Source: Thermoleophilia bacterium (GTDB lineage: Bacteria; Actinomycetota; Thermoleophilia; Miltoncostaeales; Miltoncostaeaceae). Taken from it: 48,271 bases of DNA. This document shows, piece after piece, positions 16,022 to 24,340 of this stretch. A model generated the notes under the pieces. That model had not been told where the DNA came from. It saw only the letters and a list, made by a program, of their open reading frames with translations, and made no database searches. Location of the stretch: positions 1 through 48,271 of the forward strand of contig JAGQUM010000021.1 of the NCBI GenBank assembly GCA_020438485.1, read 5' to 3'. The translations under genes and the position numbers were made by a program. How positions within the stretch are numbered: position 1 is the stretch's first letter; every line of letters starts with the position of its first letter.

Positions 16022-17191
16022 CTAGGGGCTGTACCAGAGCATCTCGAACGTCAGCACGGCCAGCAGCACCACGCCGATGCCGGCCCAAAGGCGCATGCGC
16101 CGCCGCCCGCCCTCCTCGAGCCACGTCGCCCCCGCCCAGGCCAGGGGGTACGCCAGCAGCCCGAAGCGCGTCATCGACGTCAGCGACCCGCTGGCCAGCG
16201 GCAGCGCGAACGTCGCCGCCGTGTACAGGACCCACGGGCTGCGCCACCCCTCCATGCGGTACAGCCGCACGAGCAGCCACGCGTACACGGCGACGCCGAT
16301 CGACTGGCGCCACACGGGGACCCACCAGTGGTAGAAGTCGCCCCGCGCCAGCGCGCGGATGGAGTCGCCCACCTCCACCGGCAGGTACGTGATGACGCCG
16401 ACGACCAGCGGGCCGCGCTTCCACGCCTCCTGCGCCACGAACGGCAGGTTCCAGGCGCCGCGGGTGAGTTGCATCCACGCCAGGTACGCGCCCAGCGTCA
16501 GCGCGGCGGGCACGAGAGCCACGGCCGCACGGCGGGCCCGCGCGGCCGTGGGGCCGCCGCGGTCGAACGCGATCAGCGCCACCAGCACGGCCACCAGGAC
16601 CCCCGGGGGACGGGCCAGGGTGGCGGCCGACGCGACGCACGCGGCCCAGCCGATGCGTCCCCGGTGGGCCAGGTAGCCGGCCGCGACGGCCAGGGCCAGC
16701 GTGACGGCCTCGGTGTAGGCCATGGACGCGTAGACCGTCGGGGGAAACAGCGCGGTGCCCCACGTGACGACGTCGGCGCGCCTCTCGCCGAAGCGCTCGG
16801 CGGTGAGGCGGCGCAGACCGACGAGGGCGCCGAGGAACGCGAGGTTGTTGACGACCAGCGCGAAGACGAACGGGTTGACGTGCAGCGCGATGCCCGCCTT
16901 CATCACCACGGGCACCAGCGGGAAGAACGGCAGGTTGGTGTAGACCGCCCCCGCGAGGTCGGTGTAATGGTCGTACCCGTGCTGGGCGATGTCCAGGTAC
17001 CAGCTCGTGTCCCAGCCGCCCAGCGCGGCCAGCCAGCGGGGCACCAAGCGGTCGACCCCGAGGCGCGGCTCGCCGAACGTCAGCGACGCGGCCGCCGCCG
17101 CGGCCAGCACCACCAGGCGGCTGAGCGCCCACGCCCGCACCGGCGTGGACCACGTGGTGGGGTGCCGCAGGCGGGCGAGGGCCGCGGTCAC
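16022..17191 (-). CDS. PIG-V-like mannosyltransferase (GT-C)
   Basis: I start this at GTG 17191, whose GTGA overlaps the stop of the DUF2079 gene, consistent with the operon's coupling pattern; the frame is open further upstream but only as a shadow. The 389-residue protein has about nine to ten membrane segments. The first extracytoplasmic loop carries GGWDTSWYLDIAQHGYDHY (about residues 58-76) and then TNLPFFPLVPVV. This matches the WDxxWYLxIAxxGY and PFFPLYP signatures of the PIG-V/GPI mannosyltransferase 2 family and its bacterial relatives, with Asp61 the likely catalytic acid. These enzymes use polyprenyl-phosphate-mannose on the outer face. It is the last gene of the seven-gene operon. 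Acceptor unknown. Confidence 0.82.
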   Translation of the reverse strand: MTAALARLRHPTTWSTPVRAWALSRLVVLAAAAAASLTFGEPRLGVDRLVPRWLAALGGWDTSWYLDIAQHGYDHYTDLAGAVYTNLPFFPLVPVVMKAGIALHVNPFVFALVVNNLAFLGALVGLRRLTAERFGERRADVVTWGTALFPPTVYASMAYTEAVTLALAVAAGYLAHRGRIGWAACVASAATLARPPGVLVAVLVALIAFDRGGPTAARARRAAVALVPAALTLGAYLAWMQLTRGAWNLPFVAQEAWKRGPLVVGVITYLPVEVGDSIRALARGDFYHWWVPVWRQSIGVAVYAWLLVRLYRMEGWRSPWVLYTAATFALPLASGSLTSMTRFGLLAYPLAWAGATWLEEGGRRRMRLWAGIGVVLLAVLTFEMLWYSP

Positions 17192-18708
17192 GACGGCACG
17201 CGCGGGGAAGGGGCCACGCGCCGGAACACCATCACCCCGTCGCGGTCGAACACCTGGCGGAACCGGGGGTCGGTGCGCATGGCCAGCGCGTGGGGCGCGA
17301 ACTGGGCGGGCGACACCATGATGTCGGCCAGGTACGGCCTCCGCATGTCGATGATCACCCACCGCGCCGACCCCACGACCGGGTACGAGAAGATGCGGCG
17401 CCGGTCCGACAGGCGGGCCCCGAACGGGTTTCCCGCCGACACGGGGACCCCCCTCGGGATCAGCGCGACCCCCTCGGCCATCGCGGCGGCGTGCGGTGTG
17501 GACTCAAGCTCCCAGCGACGGTCCGTGGACCCGCCCGGCACGCCGTACCACACCGGCAGCGGCCCCAGGCGCCACCCGCCGGCGAGGGCGGCCACCACCA
17601 GTAGCCCCGCCCACGCCGCGGGGCGCCCCGCCTCACGGGGAAGCCGCGGCGAGTCGAGGACCCTCCCCAGCGTGCGGACGGCTGCGGCCACCAGGAACGG
17701 CGTCGCGACCGCCGTGTACTGGAACTGCACCGAGTACTGGGGCCAGTAGTTGGTCAGCACGTTCATCGCGATCTCGGGCACCGCCCCCAGCGCCAGGAGG
17801 GGGGACCCGAGCGGCAGGAACGCCAGCGGCGCCAGCAGCGCCACCAGGTAGAGCATCTTGGGCTCGGTGAACACGGTGCGAGCGACGAGGCCGGGGTCGG
17901 TGAGCAGCGCCTTGGGGACGTCCGTGAGGCTGCCGCCGAGGTGGGCGTACCGGCCCGCGAACGGGTTCTCGCCGTCGGCGGGGGCGAAGCGCGGAATGAT
18001 GATCGTCATGCACGCGGCGGTCCACGCGAGGCCGCCGACGGCCAGCGCGGCCCCCCACCGCCGGCGGCCGTGGGCGACGGCGCACCACACCCCCAGGAAC
18101 ACGACTCCCAGGCCGACATGCTCCTTTGTGGCGAGCGCCAGCACCACGCACACGGCGCACACGGCGGGGCGGTCCTCCTCGATGGCCCATATCGCGTACA
18201 GCAGCAGCGGCACGGCCAGCACCACCGGGTGGAACTCGCTGATCTGCGACCACAGGAGCGGCGGGTACAGGAGGTAGGCGGCCACGGCGCCCAGCGCGAT
18301 CGCGTCCGAGCCGATCCAGCGGCGGGCCAGCCAGAACACCGGCCAGCCGCCCAGCGCGACGGCCGTGGACTGCACGATCAGCAGCATCTGCGGGTGCGGG
18401 AACACGGCCCACAGGGGCGCGAACAGCACGAGGATCGGGTCGACGTGGGCCCCCAGGCGGACGAACTGCTCGCCGTGGGTGTCGGTGCTCTCCAGCGGGC
18501 GGCCCTGCGTGGTGCTCCAGATGGCCTGCACCATGTTGCCCAGGTCGAAGCGGCCGGCCCAGAAGTTGTCGTACCGGTGGATCGCCAGCCACGACATGCC
18601 CACGGCGGCCGCCACCATCAGCAGCGCCGCGGCCAGCGTGGCCGGGTCGCGACGCGGGTCTGGCGGGCGCACGCGGGGGATGCCCCACGGCAGGTCCCGG
18701 ACGCTCAC
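17188..18708 (-). CDS. DUF2079 polytopic membrane protein, putative GT-C transferase
   Basis: I start this at GTG 18708, overlapping the stop of the upstream gene by 4 nt (GTGA). The 506-residue protein has about ten membrane helices. Residues about 46-100 contain YDNFWAGRFDLGNMVQAIW, THGEQFVRLGAHVDPILVLFAPLWAVFP and a following helix. This is the DUF2079 signature: a small aromatic/acidic motif, then an H-x-DP motif next to a membrane segment. The C-terminal 100 residues are a soluble extracytoplasmic part (RFRQVFDRDGVMVFRR). DUF2079 proteins are thought to be GT-C-like glycosyltransferases acting on lipid-linked sugars; function is inferred. Confidence 0.82.
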   Translation of the reverse strand: MSVRDLPWGIPRVRPPDPRRDPATLAAALLMVAAAVGMSWLAIHRYDNFWAGRFDLGNMVQAIWSTTQGRPLESTDTHGEQFVRLGAHVDPILVLFAPLWAVFPHPQMLLIVQSTAVALGGWPVFWLARRWIGSDAIALGAVAAYLLYPPLLWSQISEFHPVVLAVPLLLYAIWAIEEDRPAVCAVCVVLALATKEHVGLGVVFLGVWCAVAHGRRRWGAALAVGGLAWTAACMTIIIPRFAPADGENPFAGRYAHLGGSLTDVPKALLTDPGLVARTVFTEPKMLYLVALLAPLAFLPLGSPLLALGAVPEIAMNVLTNYWPQYSVQFQYTAVATPFLVAAAVRTLGRVLDSPRLPREAGRPAAWAGLLVVAALAGGWRLGPLPVWYGVPGGSTDRRWELESTPHAAAMAEGVALIPRGVPVSAGNPFGARLSDRRRIFSYPVVGSARWVIIDMRRPYLADIMVSPAQFAPHALAMRTDPRFRQVFDRDGVMVFRRVAPSPRVPS

Positions 18709-19628
18709 CGGCGCCGCGCCCACAGCGCGATGGCGCCCACCACCGCCAGCTCCACCACGGTCAGCAGCAGGCGCGCGGACGCCGACAGGGCCACCGCGAC
18801 CCCCTGCGGCACGTTCTGGGCCAGCGCCAGCGCGAACGCCCCGTCGCGCACGCCGAGGCCCGACGGGAAGATCACGAGCACCATGGACAGCGTGAACGCG
18901 AACAGGAACGCCCCGCCGACGAATGCGAGTCCCCCCACGCCGGGGCCCGCCAGGGCGCGCATGGCCATCCAGACACCCAGCGACAGCAACACCGCCGTGA
19001 GGGCGTACCAGGCCGCGAGCGCCGCGACGCGACGGGCGCCGATGAGACGCCCGAGGGGCTCGCGTCCCGCCCGCCGCAGCGCCCACGCCGAGGCCGGCCC
19101 GAACACCCGGGGGTGCAGCGCAACCAGCAACCCGGCCGCCGCGGCCACCGCCGCCAGGCCCCACGCGGAGCCCACCACGCCGTACACCGCCACGAACGCC
19201 ACGGCGCCGAGCGCGGCGACGCCGAGGCCCAGCGCCTGCTCGTACACCAGCGCCGCGGCCGACACCCGTCGCGGCACGCCGTGCCGCAGCGACATCTCCA
19301 CGCGTCCCACCACCATCAGCACGCTACCCGGCACGTAGCGCCCCAGCAGCGACGTCGCCCACGCCGACAGCACCCCCGCGCGCGGCACGGGGCGCCCCGT
19401 GAGGGACTCGAGCACGCCCAGGTACCCGGCGCCGCTGGTCAGCAGGAACACGGCCAGGACGGCCACGGACCCGGCGAGTAGCCACGGGTCGACGTCCCAC
19501 CGGTACTCCCGCACCTGCGACCAGCCGCGCACCAGCGCCCATCCGAGGAACGCCACCACCACCAGGGACGCGACGAGCCCCACCCGCCGCCGCCACGAGG
19601 GCCGCCCGCGCGGCGCCGGGTCGGTCAT
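18705..19628 (-). CDS. LPG_synthase_TM (UPF0104) family membrane protein
   Basis: The 307-residue protein starts at ATG 19628, with the ATGA overlapping the upstream methyltransferase stop. About seven to eight membrane helices are evident. Family motifs SLLGRYVPGSVLMVVGR (about 92-108) and IFPSGLGVRDGAF in the later half match the lysylphosphatidylglycerol-synthase transmembrane/UPF0104 family. In MprF this module flips lipids. Stand-alone members occur beside glycosyltransferases and are suspected lipid or lipid-sugar flippases. In this operon it is the only transporter-like gene and is the best candidate for moving the lipid-linked product across the membrane. Confidence 0.82.
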   Translation of the reverse strand: MTDPAPRGRPSWRRRVGLVASLVVVAFLGWALVRGWSQVREYRWDVDPWLLAGSVAVLAVFLLTSGAGYLGVLESLTGRPVPRAGVLSAWATSLLGRYVPGSVLMVVGRVEMSLRHGVPRRVSAAALVYEQALGLGVAALGAVAFVAVYGVVGSAWGLAAVAAAAGLLVALHPRVFGPASAWALRRAGREPLGRLIGARRVAALAAWYALTAVLLSLGVWMAMRALAGPGVGGLAFVGGAFLFAFTLSMVLVIFPSGLGVRDGAFALALAQNVPQGVAVALSASARLLLTVVELAVVGAIALWARRR

Positions 19629-20383
19629 CCGGGCGCCCGGGCGGTGGCGAGGAGCCCCATGTAGCCGGGGCGGCGCCCAAGGAACAGCCGGTCCAGCGAC
19701 AATGCGGCCCGCAGCACGCGCCCGGCCAACGCGGGGGGCGCGCCCATGTCCGCGTCGCCGCCGCGCAGCAGGCGCCGCCGCAGCATGGGGCGGTAGACGT
19801 GCCGGTGGTAGAGGCCCGTCACCGGGAACCCCCAGGCGTAGACGTCCACGCTCACCAGGCCCGCGTCAGCCAGCAGCGCCTCGAGGCCCTCGGGCGTGTA
19901 GCGGCGGCGGTGCCCGGCCCAGCGGTCGGTCCAGTCGTAGCGGAACGGCCCGGCCGGGACGCTCACCACGACCAACGCCCCGGGGCGGCACGCGCGGCGC
20001 AGCTCGCGCGCGGCGCCGACGTCGTCATCGAGGTGCTCGAGGACCTCCGCGCACACCACCAGGTCGGCCGACGCGTCGTCTACGGGAAGCGCCGTCATGT
20101 CGCCACGCACGGCCCGGTGCGGCCCGCCGGAGGCGGCGCCGAGAACGGCGCCCAGGTGCTCGGCGAAGCCCTCGCTGCCGTCGACGGCGGTGACGCGGTA
20201 CCCGCGCGCGGCGAGGGCCCGCGACATGCTGCCGGCGCCCGCGCCGGCGTCCAACGCGTCGCGTCCGGGGGTGGCGCGGCGGTCGATCTCGCGCAGCAGC
20301 AGCGATTCGCGGAACGCGTGGCGGGGCCCGAACATCTCGGTGGAGTCGCCCCAGGCGTGCTCGTCGACGGGGCCGGAGCTCAC
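19625..20383 (-). CDS. Class I SAM-dependent methyltransferase
   Basis: I start this 252-residue protein at GTG 20383, with GTGA overlapping the GT4 stop; the frame is open upstream only as a shadow. Motif I is ALDAGAGAGSMSRALAARG (about 43-61), motif II is VTAVDGSEG, and motif IV is ADLVVCAEVLEHLDDD, followed by RPGALVVVSVPAGPF. This is the UbiE/Methyltransf_11-type Rossmann fold that binds SAM. Near its C-terminus lies an unusual Tyr/His/Arg-rich segment (GLYHRHVYRPMLRRR), perhaps a membrane-interface helix. It probably methylates a sugar or lipid of the glycan made by this operon; acceptor unknown. Confidence 0.85.
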   Translation of the reverse strand: MSSGPVDEHAWGDSTEMFGPRHAFRESLLLREIDRRATPGRDALDAGAGAGSMSRALAARGYRVTAVDGSEGFAEHLGAVLGAASGGPHRAVRGDMTALPVDDASADLVVCAEVLEHLDDDVGAARELRRACRPGALVVVSVPAGPFRYDWTDRWAGHRRRYTPEGLEALLADAGLVSVDVYAWGFPVTGLYHRHVYRPMLRRRLLRGGDADMGAPPALAGRVLRAALSLDRLFLGRRPGYMGLLATARAPG

Positions 20384-21483
20384 GCGGCCTCCACCGCCGC
20401 CACTAGGCGGGCCGCGACCGCCTCGGGTGTTCCCAGGCGCGCGTACGTGGCGCGGGCCTCGGTGCCCATGCGGGCCCGCAGCCCGGCGTCGGTCGCCAGG
20501 CGGGTCAGGGCGGCGGCCAGCGCGGGGACGTCGGCGGGCGGCACCAGCAGTGCGTTCTCGCCGTCGCGCAGCACCTCCCGCGCGCCGGGGGTGTCGGCCG
20601 TCACCACAGGGCGGCCCACCGACATGGCCTGCCAGACCTTGTTGGGCACGACGCGCCCGGCCTTGTCGCTGGTGCCGAAGACCCCCAGCGCGATGTGGTG
20701 GCGGGCGATCTCGGCCCCCAGGTCGCGGTACGGGATCCACGGCACGTGCGTGACGCCCGGCGCCCCGGCGTCCAGACGCCCGCGCAGCCACGACATCAGC
20801 TGCCCGTCGCCGACCACCGTGACGGGGGGCGCGCCCGGCACGGCCGCCGCCTCGAGCACCGTGGGCAGGCCGTGCAGCGGAGCGAGCTTGCCGATGAACA
20901 CGGCGCTCACCGGCGCGTCGGCGGGGGACGGGACTGCAGCGGGGGGGAAGAGGGCGGGCTCGGCGCCCACCGGCACGACGACGGTGCGGCGGGGATCCAC
21001 GCCGAGGTGGGCGACCATCCAGTCGGCGTTGGCCCGCGTGTCGGCCATCACCACTTGCGCGCCGCGGGCCAGGCGGTCGACGGCGGTCAGCACGCGGCCG
21101 CCCACGACGCCCACCCGGCCGCGGTCGCCGGCCAGCGTGTCGCCCAGCGCGATCATCATGTCGGCCACCAGCGGCACCCGGCGGCGGCGGGCCACCAGGC
21201 GGCCCAGCGGCAGGTCCGGCTGGGCCGGGTAACCCACGACGACGGCGTCCACCGGCCCGACGCGTCGCTCGCGGCGCGCCAGCAGGGCCCACGCGCGCGC
21301 CGCCGCCGCGCCGGAACGGGCCAGCGACGCGGGCGCCAGGAACCCGCCGGCCTTGTGGCGGGTCCGCTCCCACAGGGGCTCATGGCACTCGACCACGTCG
21401 TGGCCCAGCGCGCGCAGGCCCTGGCGCAGCACCGCCCCCCTGGGGTACTCGGCCTCGTACGTGCCCAGCCAGAGGAACCTCAC
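20380..21483 (-). CDS. GT4-family glycosyltransferase
   Basis: I start this 367-residue protein at GTG 21483, where the GTGA overlaps the GT2 stop. The first line of the fold is RFLWLGTYEAEYPRGAVLRQ, and a GT-B architecture follows. The N-terminal domain includes VADMMIALGDTLAGDR. The C-terminal donor domain has VFIGKLAPLHGLPTVLEAA, VTVVGDGQL, a KVWQAMSVGRPVVTADTPGA stretch in place of a canonical E-x7-E, and NALLVPPAD. It is the only predicted cytosolic GT-B enzyme of the seven-gene operon, so it probably adds the NDP-sugar-derived residue before export. The first Glu of E-x7-E is not obvious (KAGRVVPNKVWQAM). Confidence 0.82.
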   Translation of the reverse strand: MRFLWLGTYEAEYPRGAVLRQGLRALGHDVVECHEPLWERTRHKAGGFLAPASLARSGAAAARAWALLARRERRVGPVDAVVVGYPAQPDLPLGRLVARRRRVPLVADMMIALGDTLAGDRGRVGVVGGRVLTAVDRLARGAQVVMADTRANADWMVAHLGVDPRRTVVVPVGAEPALFPPAAVPSPADAPVSAVFIGKLAPLHGLPTVLEAAAVPGAPPVTVVGDGQLMSWLRGRLDAGAPGVTHVPWIPYRDLGAEIARHHIALGVFGTSDKAGRVVPNKVWQAMSVGRPVVTADTPGAREVLRDGENALLVPPADVPALAAALTRLATDAGLRARMGTEARATYARLGTPEAVAARLVAAVEAA

Positions 21484-22424
21484 CGGCGCACCTCGCGCAC
21501 CCGCGCGGCGGCCTCGTCGGCGCGGGTGCGCTGGTGCTGGCGCTGCACCATCTCGCTCATCAGGCCGATGGTGAGGAACTGCATGCCCACCAGGATCAGC
21601 AGCACGCCCAGCAACAGCAGGGGCCGCTGGCCGATGGCGTACCCGGCGAACTTCAGCACCGACAGGTACCCCGACACCGCCAGCCCGACCAGCAGCATCA
21701 GCAGCCCGAGCCCGCCGAACAGGTGCATCGGCCGGTGGCGGTACCGCCCGAGGAACGTGATGGTGAGCAGGTCGAGCATGCCGCGCACGTAACGCTCGAG
21801 CCCGTACTTGCTGCGGCCGTGCGTGCGGGGACGGTGGTTGACGCCCAGCTCGCCCACGCGGAAGCCCTCGTTGTGGGCCAGCACGGGTATGTAGCGGTAC
21901 TGGTCTCCGGCCAGGGCCAGCGCGGCGACCACCTCGGCGCGGTACGCCTTGAACCCGCAGTTGAGGTCGTGCAGATCCAGGCCCGACACCCTCCGCGTCA
22001 CGGCGTTGAACAGCTTGGACGGCAGGCGCTTGCCGGCGGGGTCCTGGCGGTCCACCTTCCAGCCGCTGACGAGGTCGAGGCCGCCGTCCAGCGCGTCGAG
22101 GAAGCGGGGGATCTCGGCCGGGTCGTCCTGGAGGTCGCCGTCGATAGTGATGACGATGCCGCCGCGGGCCTCGCGGAACCCCGCCATCAGCGCTTCGGAC
22201 TTGCCGAAGTTGCGCCGCAGCGCGACCAGCGCCACCTCCGGCTCGCGCTCCACCGCGGCTTCCAGCACGGCCCCCGTCCCGTCGCGGGAGCCGTCGTCCA
22301 CGAAGATGACCTCGAACGAGCGCCCCAGGCCGCGCATCACCGGGAGCATCTCCCCCAGCAGGGGCTCGACGTTGTCGCGCTCGTCGCATACGGGGACGAC
22401 GACGGAGATCTCAGGGTGGGGCAT
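21480..22424 (-). CDS. GT2 polyprenyl-phosphate-sugar synthase (DPM-like)
   Basis: The 314-residue protein starts at ATG 22424, overlapping the upstream stop by one base (TGATG). Residues 1-225 form a GT-A domain: ISVVVPVCDERDNV, FVDDGSRDG (41-49), RRNFGKSEALMAG and ITIDGDLQDDP (92-102, the DxD metal site). SGWKVDRQDP and NCGFKAYR follow. Two membrane helices lie at about 236-258 and 270-292. This is the layout of dolichol-phosphate mannose synthase and bacterial polyprenyl-phosphate-sugar synthases such as the ArnC/GtrB group. It probably charges a polyprenyl phosphate with mannose or another hexose for the GT-C enzymes downstream. Confidence 0.86.
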   Translation of the reverse strand: MPHPEISVVVPVCDERDNVEPLLGEMLPVMRGLGRSFEVIFVDDGSRDGTGAVLEAAVEREPEVALVALRRNFGKSEALMAGFREARGGIVITIDGDLQDDPAEIPRFLDALDGGLDLVSGWKVDRQDPAGKRLPSKLFNAVTRRVSGLDLHDLNCGFKAYRAEVVAALALAGDQYRYIPVLAHNEGFRVGELGVNHRPRTHGRSKYGLERYVRGMLDLLTITFLGRYRHRPMHLFGGLGLLMLLVGLAVSGYLSVLKFAGYAIGQRPLLLLGVLLILVGMQFLTIGLMSEMVQRQHQRTRADEAAARVREVRR

Positions 22425-24181
22425 CAGCGCTCGATCCTGGGGAGCCGGGCCTTGGCGACCAGGCGGGGCCGGGGCACCCGCCGGCGGTGCTCGCGGCGCA
22501 TGAGGCCCTTGCGGAACCGGACGAACACCAGGATCGCCATGGACAGGATCGCGCACGACAGCAGCAGGGCGAACACCGGCCAGACGGTGCCCCGCGCCCC
22601 GCCCGCCGTGGTGGCGATGAGGTACCACGCGGCGAAGAAGGGGTTGCGGCCCAGCTGGGTGCCCACCGACACGCACAGCGCGGCGAGCGGCAGCAGGCCA
22701 ACGAGGCCGAGGATGACGGCGTGCCACCGGCGCGTCACCGATGTGGCCACCAGCACGGCGTGCGCGGCCGGCAGGGTCAGCACCAGCACGAACGGCGTGA
22801 CGAACCACGCCACCAACGACACGACGCCCAGCAGGATGAGCCCGGCCGCCGCCTCGCTGGCCGGCGCCGCGCCCAGCCGCCGCATCGCGCGGTGCGACAG
22901 CCACCAGGCCAGCGCGGCGAGCGCCAGCGTCACGACGACGGACACCAGCTCGCCCGCCCCGAAGCCGACGCCGCGCGGCAGCGGCGGCACGCCCGCGGCG
23001 GGCTGGGGCATCAGGTGCATCAGAGAAAGGAAGTGGAGCGCGAAGCACGCCACCACCAGCGGCACGGAACGCAGCAGCGCCGCGCGCATCCCCGGGCCCA
23101 TCCGCACGCCCGAGCGGCGCAGCCGCGAGAACGCGTCCAGGGCCACGACCCACAGGGGCAAGGCGAACAGGGCGAGGACGATCCTCAGCACGCCCGGCTT
23201 CAGCTCCTTGCCCGACAGCATCACGCCCGACTCCGGCCGGGGTTGTGCCAGGTTCTGGTCGATCAGGGACAACAGCGTCACGGCGACGTTGCCGGCTCGC
23301 TGCAGCCGCTGGGCATCCGGCGCCGCGACGGGACGCGCGGGCCCGTCGGGGCGCGACGACAGCGTCACGGCCGGGATGCCCGCCTGAACGAACGGCGCCT
23401 GGTCACCGAACGTCTGCGGCACCGCGAAGCGCAGGAGCTGGTTGATGAGGCTGGGCTCCGGCGCGGCCGTGGCGCCGGACCAGGGCAGCGTCTCCCGCAC
23501 GATCGACGCGAAGCCCAGGGCCTGTGTGGGCGTCCGCGCGCCGCCCCACACCCACACTGGTCCGTCGCGCTCGCCGACGCCGTCCAGCACGATCACGGCA
23601 GAGATGCGGAAGTCCGAGAACCGCGACAGGAACCAGCGCGCCCCCGCGTTGCCGACGGCCGACCCGGACGTGGACACGAACAGCATGGGGTGACGCCGGG
23701 CGGCGGTCGCCTCGTAGCGGGCGGCCTCCAGCAGCAGCGCGGTGCTCGATGTGTCGGCGGGCGAGCCGGGTGCCGAGTCCCGCGGTGCCATCACCACGAT
23801 GCCCTGGGGATCGAGCCCCCCCGTGGTGCCCGGCAGCACGGCGTAGACGTTCACCATCCGCTCGAGCTCACCGTCCACGCGGGCCGAGAACACCTGCCGG
23901 CGGACGCGCGGCTTGAGCCCGGACAGCGACGGCAGGGACGCGAACTGACGCGCAACCCAGTCCGCCGACGCCTGCTCGGCCGCCGGGGACCCCGCGACCC
24001 GCACGGGCGCAAGCGCGCGGAGGTCCTCCGTGGCCCTCAGGATCGTGCGGGCGTCGGCGGATCCCGGCAGCGCGGGGCGCTCCAGCCCCTGGGTGGCCGG
24101 GGGCTGCAGCGTCAGCAGGGCGACGATGATCGCCACCGCGGACACGAGCCACGCGGTGCGGTAGAGGCGAGCGTTCAGCAA
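22424..24181 (-). CDS. M28-peptidase-like domain fused to polytopic membrane domain, predicted inactive
   Basis: The 585-residue protein starts at TTG 24181; no ATG or GTG occurs nearby upstream, and the first in-frame GTG downstream (residue 13) would remove part of the first helix. There is one N-terminal helix (11-27), an extracytoplasmic domain (about 40-310) and about seven helices (about 330-565) with a basic tail. The soluble domain aligns with M28 aminopeptidases by VVMAPRDSAPGSPADTSSTALLLEAARY, MLFVSTSGSAVGNAGARWFL, IVLDGVG and TFGDQAPFVQAGIPAV. Most metal and catalytic residues are lost: the first His (PRD, 133-135), the Glu-Glu pair (SA, 174-175) and the last His (Gln261). Asp143 and Asp200 remain. 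It heads the seven-gene operon. Confidence 0.8.
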   Translation of the reverse strand: MLNARLYRTAWLVSAVAIIVALLTLQPPATQGLERPALPGSADARTILRATEDLRALAPVRVAGSPAAEQASADWVARQFASLPSLSGLKPRVRRQVFSARVDGELERMVNVYAVLPGTTGGLDPQGIVVMAPRDSAPGSPADTSSTALLLEAARYEATAARRHPMLFVSTSGSAVGNAGARWFLSRFSDFRISAVIVLDGVGERDGPVWVWGGARTPTQALGFASIVRETLPWSGATAAPEPSLINQLLRFAVPQTFGDQAPFVQAGIPAVTLSSRPDGPARPVAAPDAQRLQRAGNVAVTLLSLIDQNLAQPRPESGVMLSGKELKPGVLRIVLALFALPLWVVALDAFSRLRRSGVRMGPGMRAALLRSVPLVVACFALHFLSLMHLMPQPAAGVPPLPRGVGFGAGELVSVVVTLALAALAWWLSHRAMRRLGAAPASEAAAGLILLGVVSLVAWFVTPFVLVLTLPAAHAVLVATSVTRRWHAVILGLVGLLPLAALCVSVGTQLGRNPFFAAWYLIATTAGGARGTVWPVFALLLSCAILSMAILVFVRFRKGLMRREHRRRVPRPRLVAKARLPRIER

Positions 24182-24209
24182 TGCGGTCGGGAATCGGCCA
24201 AGGGCCGAA

Positions 24210-24215
24210 AGGCTA
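24210..24215 (-). promoter_or_regulatory. Candidate -10 box TAGCCT of the seven-gene minus operon
   Basis: On the minus strand TAGCCT (TAnnnT) lies about 28 nt upstream of the TTG start of the M28-like gene, giving a predicted leader of about 20 nt. The same hexamer precedes the plus-strand polymerase gene at 34485. No -35 element is evident. Confidence 0.35.
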
Positions 24216-24271
24216 CCGGGGCGAGGGCGGTCCGCAGCCTCCGAACGGCCCCGGGCCCGCGGCCGGTTCCG

Positions 24272-24277
24272 TAGGAT
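24272..24277 (+). promoter_or_regulatory. Candidate -10 box TAGGAT of the trehalose genes
   Basis: TAGGAT fits TAnnnT and lies in the divergent gap, 64-76 nt upstream of the possible starts of the TreT-like gene. The same hexamer occurs directly before the Wzz gene at 42651. No convincing -35 is present. Confidence 0.35.
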
Positions 24278-24340
24278 GGACCACCGGAGCGGTCGCGAAA
24301 GGCCCCCGGGTTACCCGGACCCGTACAGGTGGGCCCGCCC

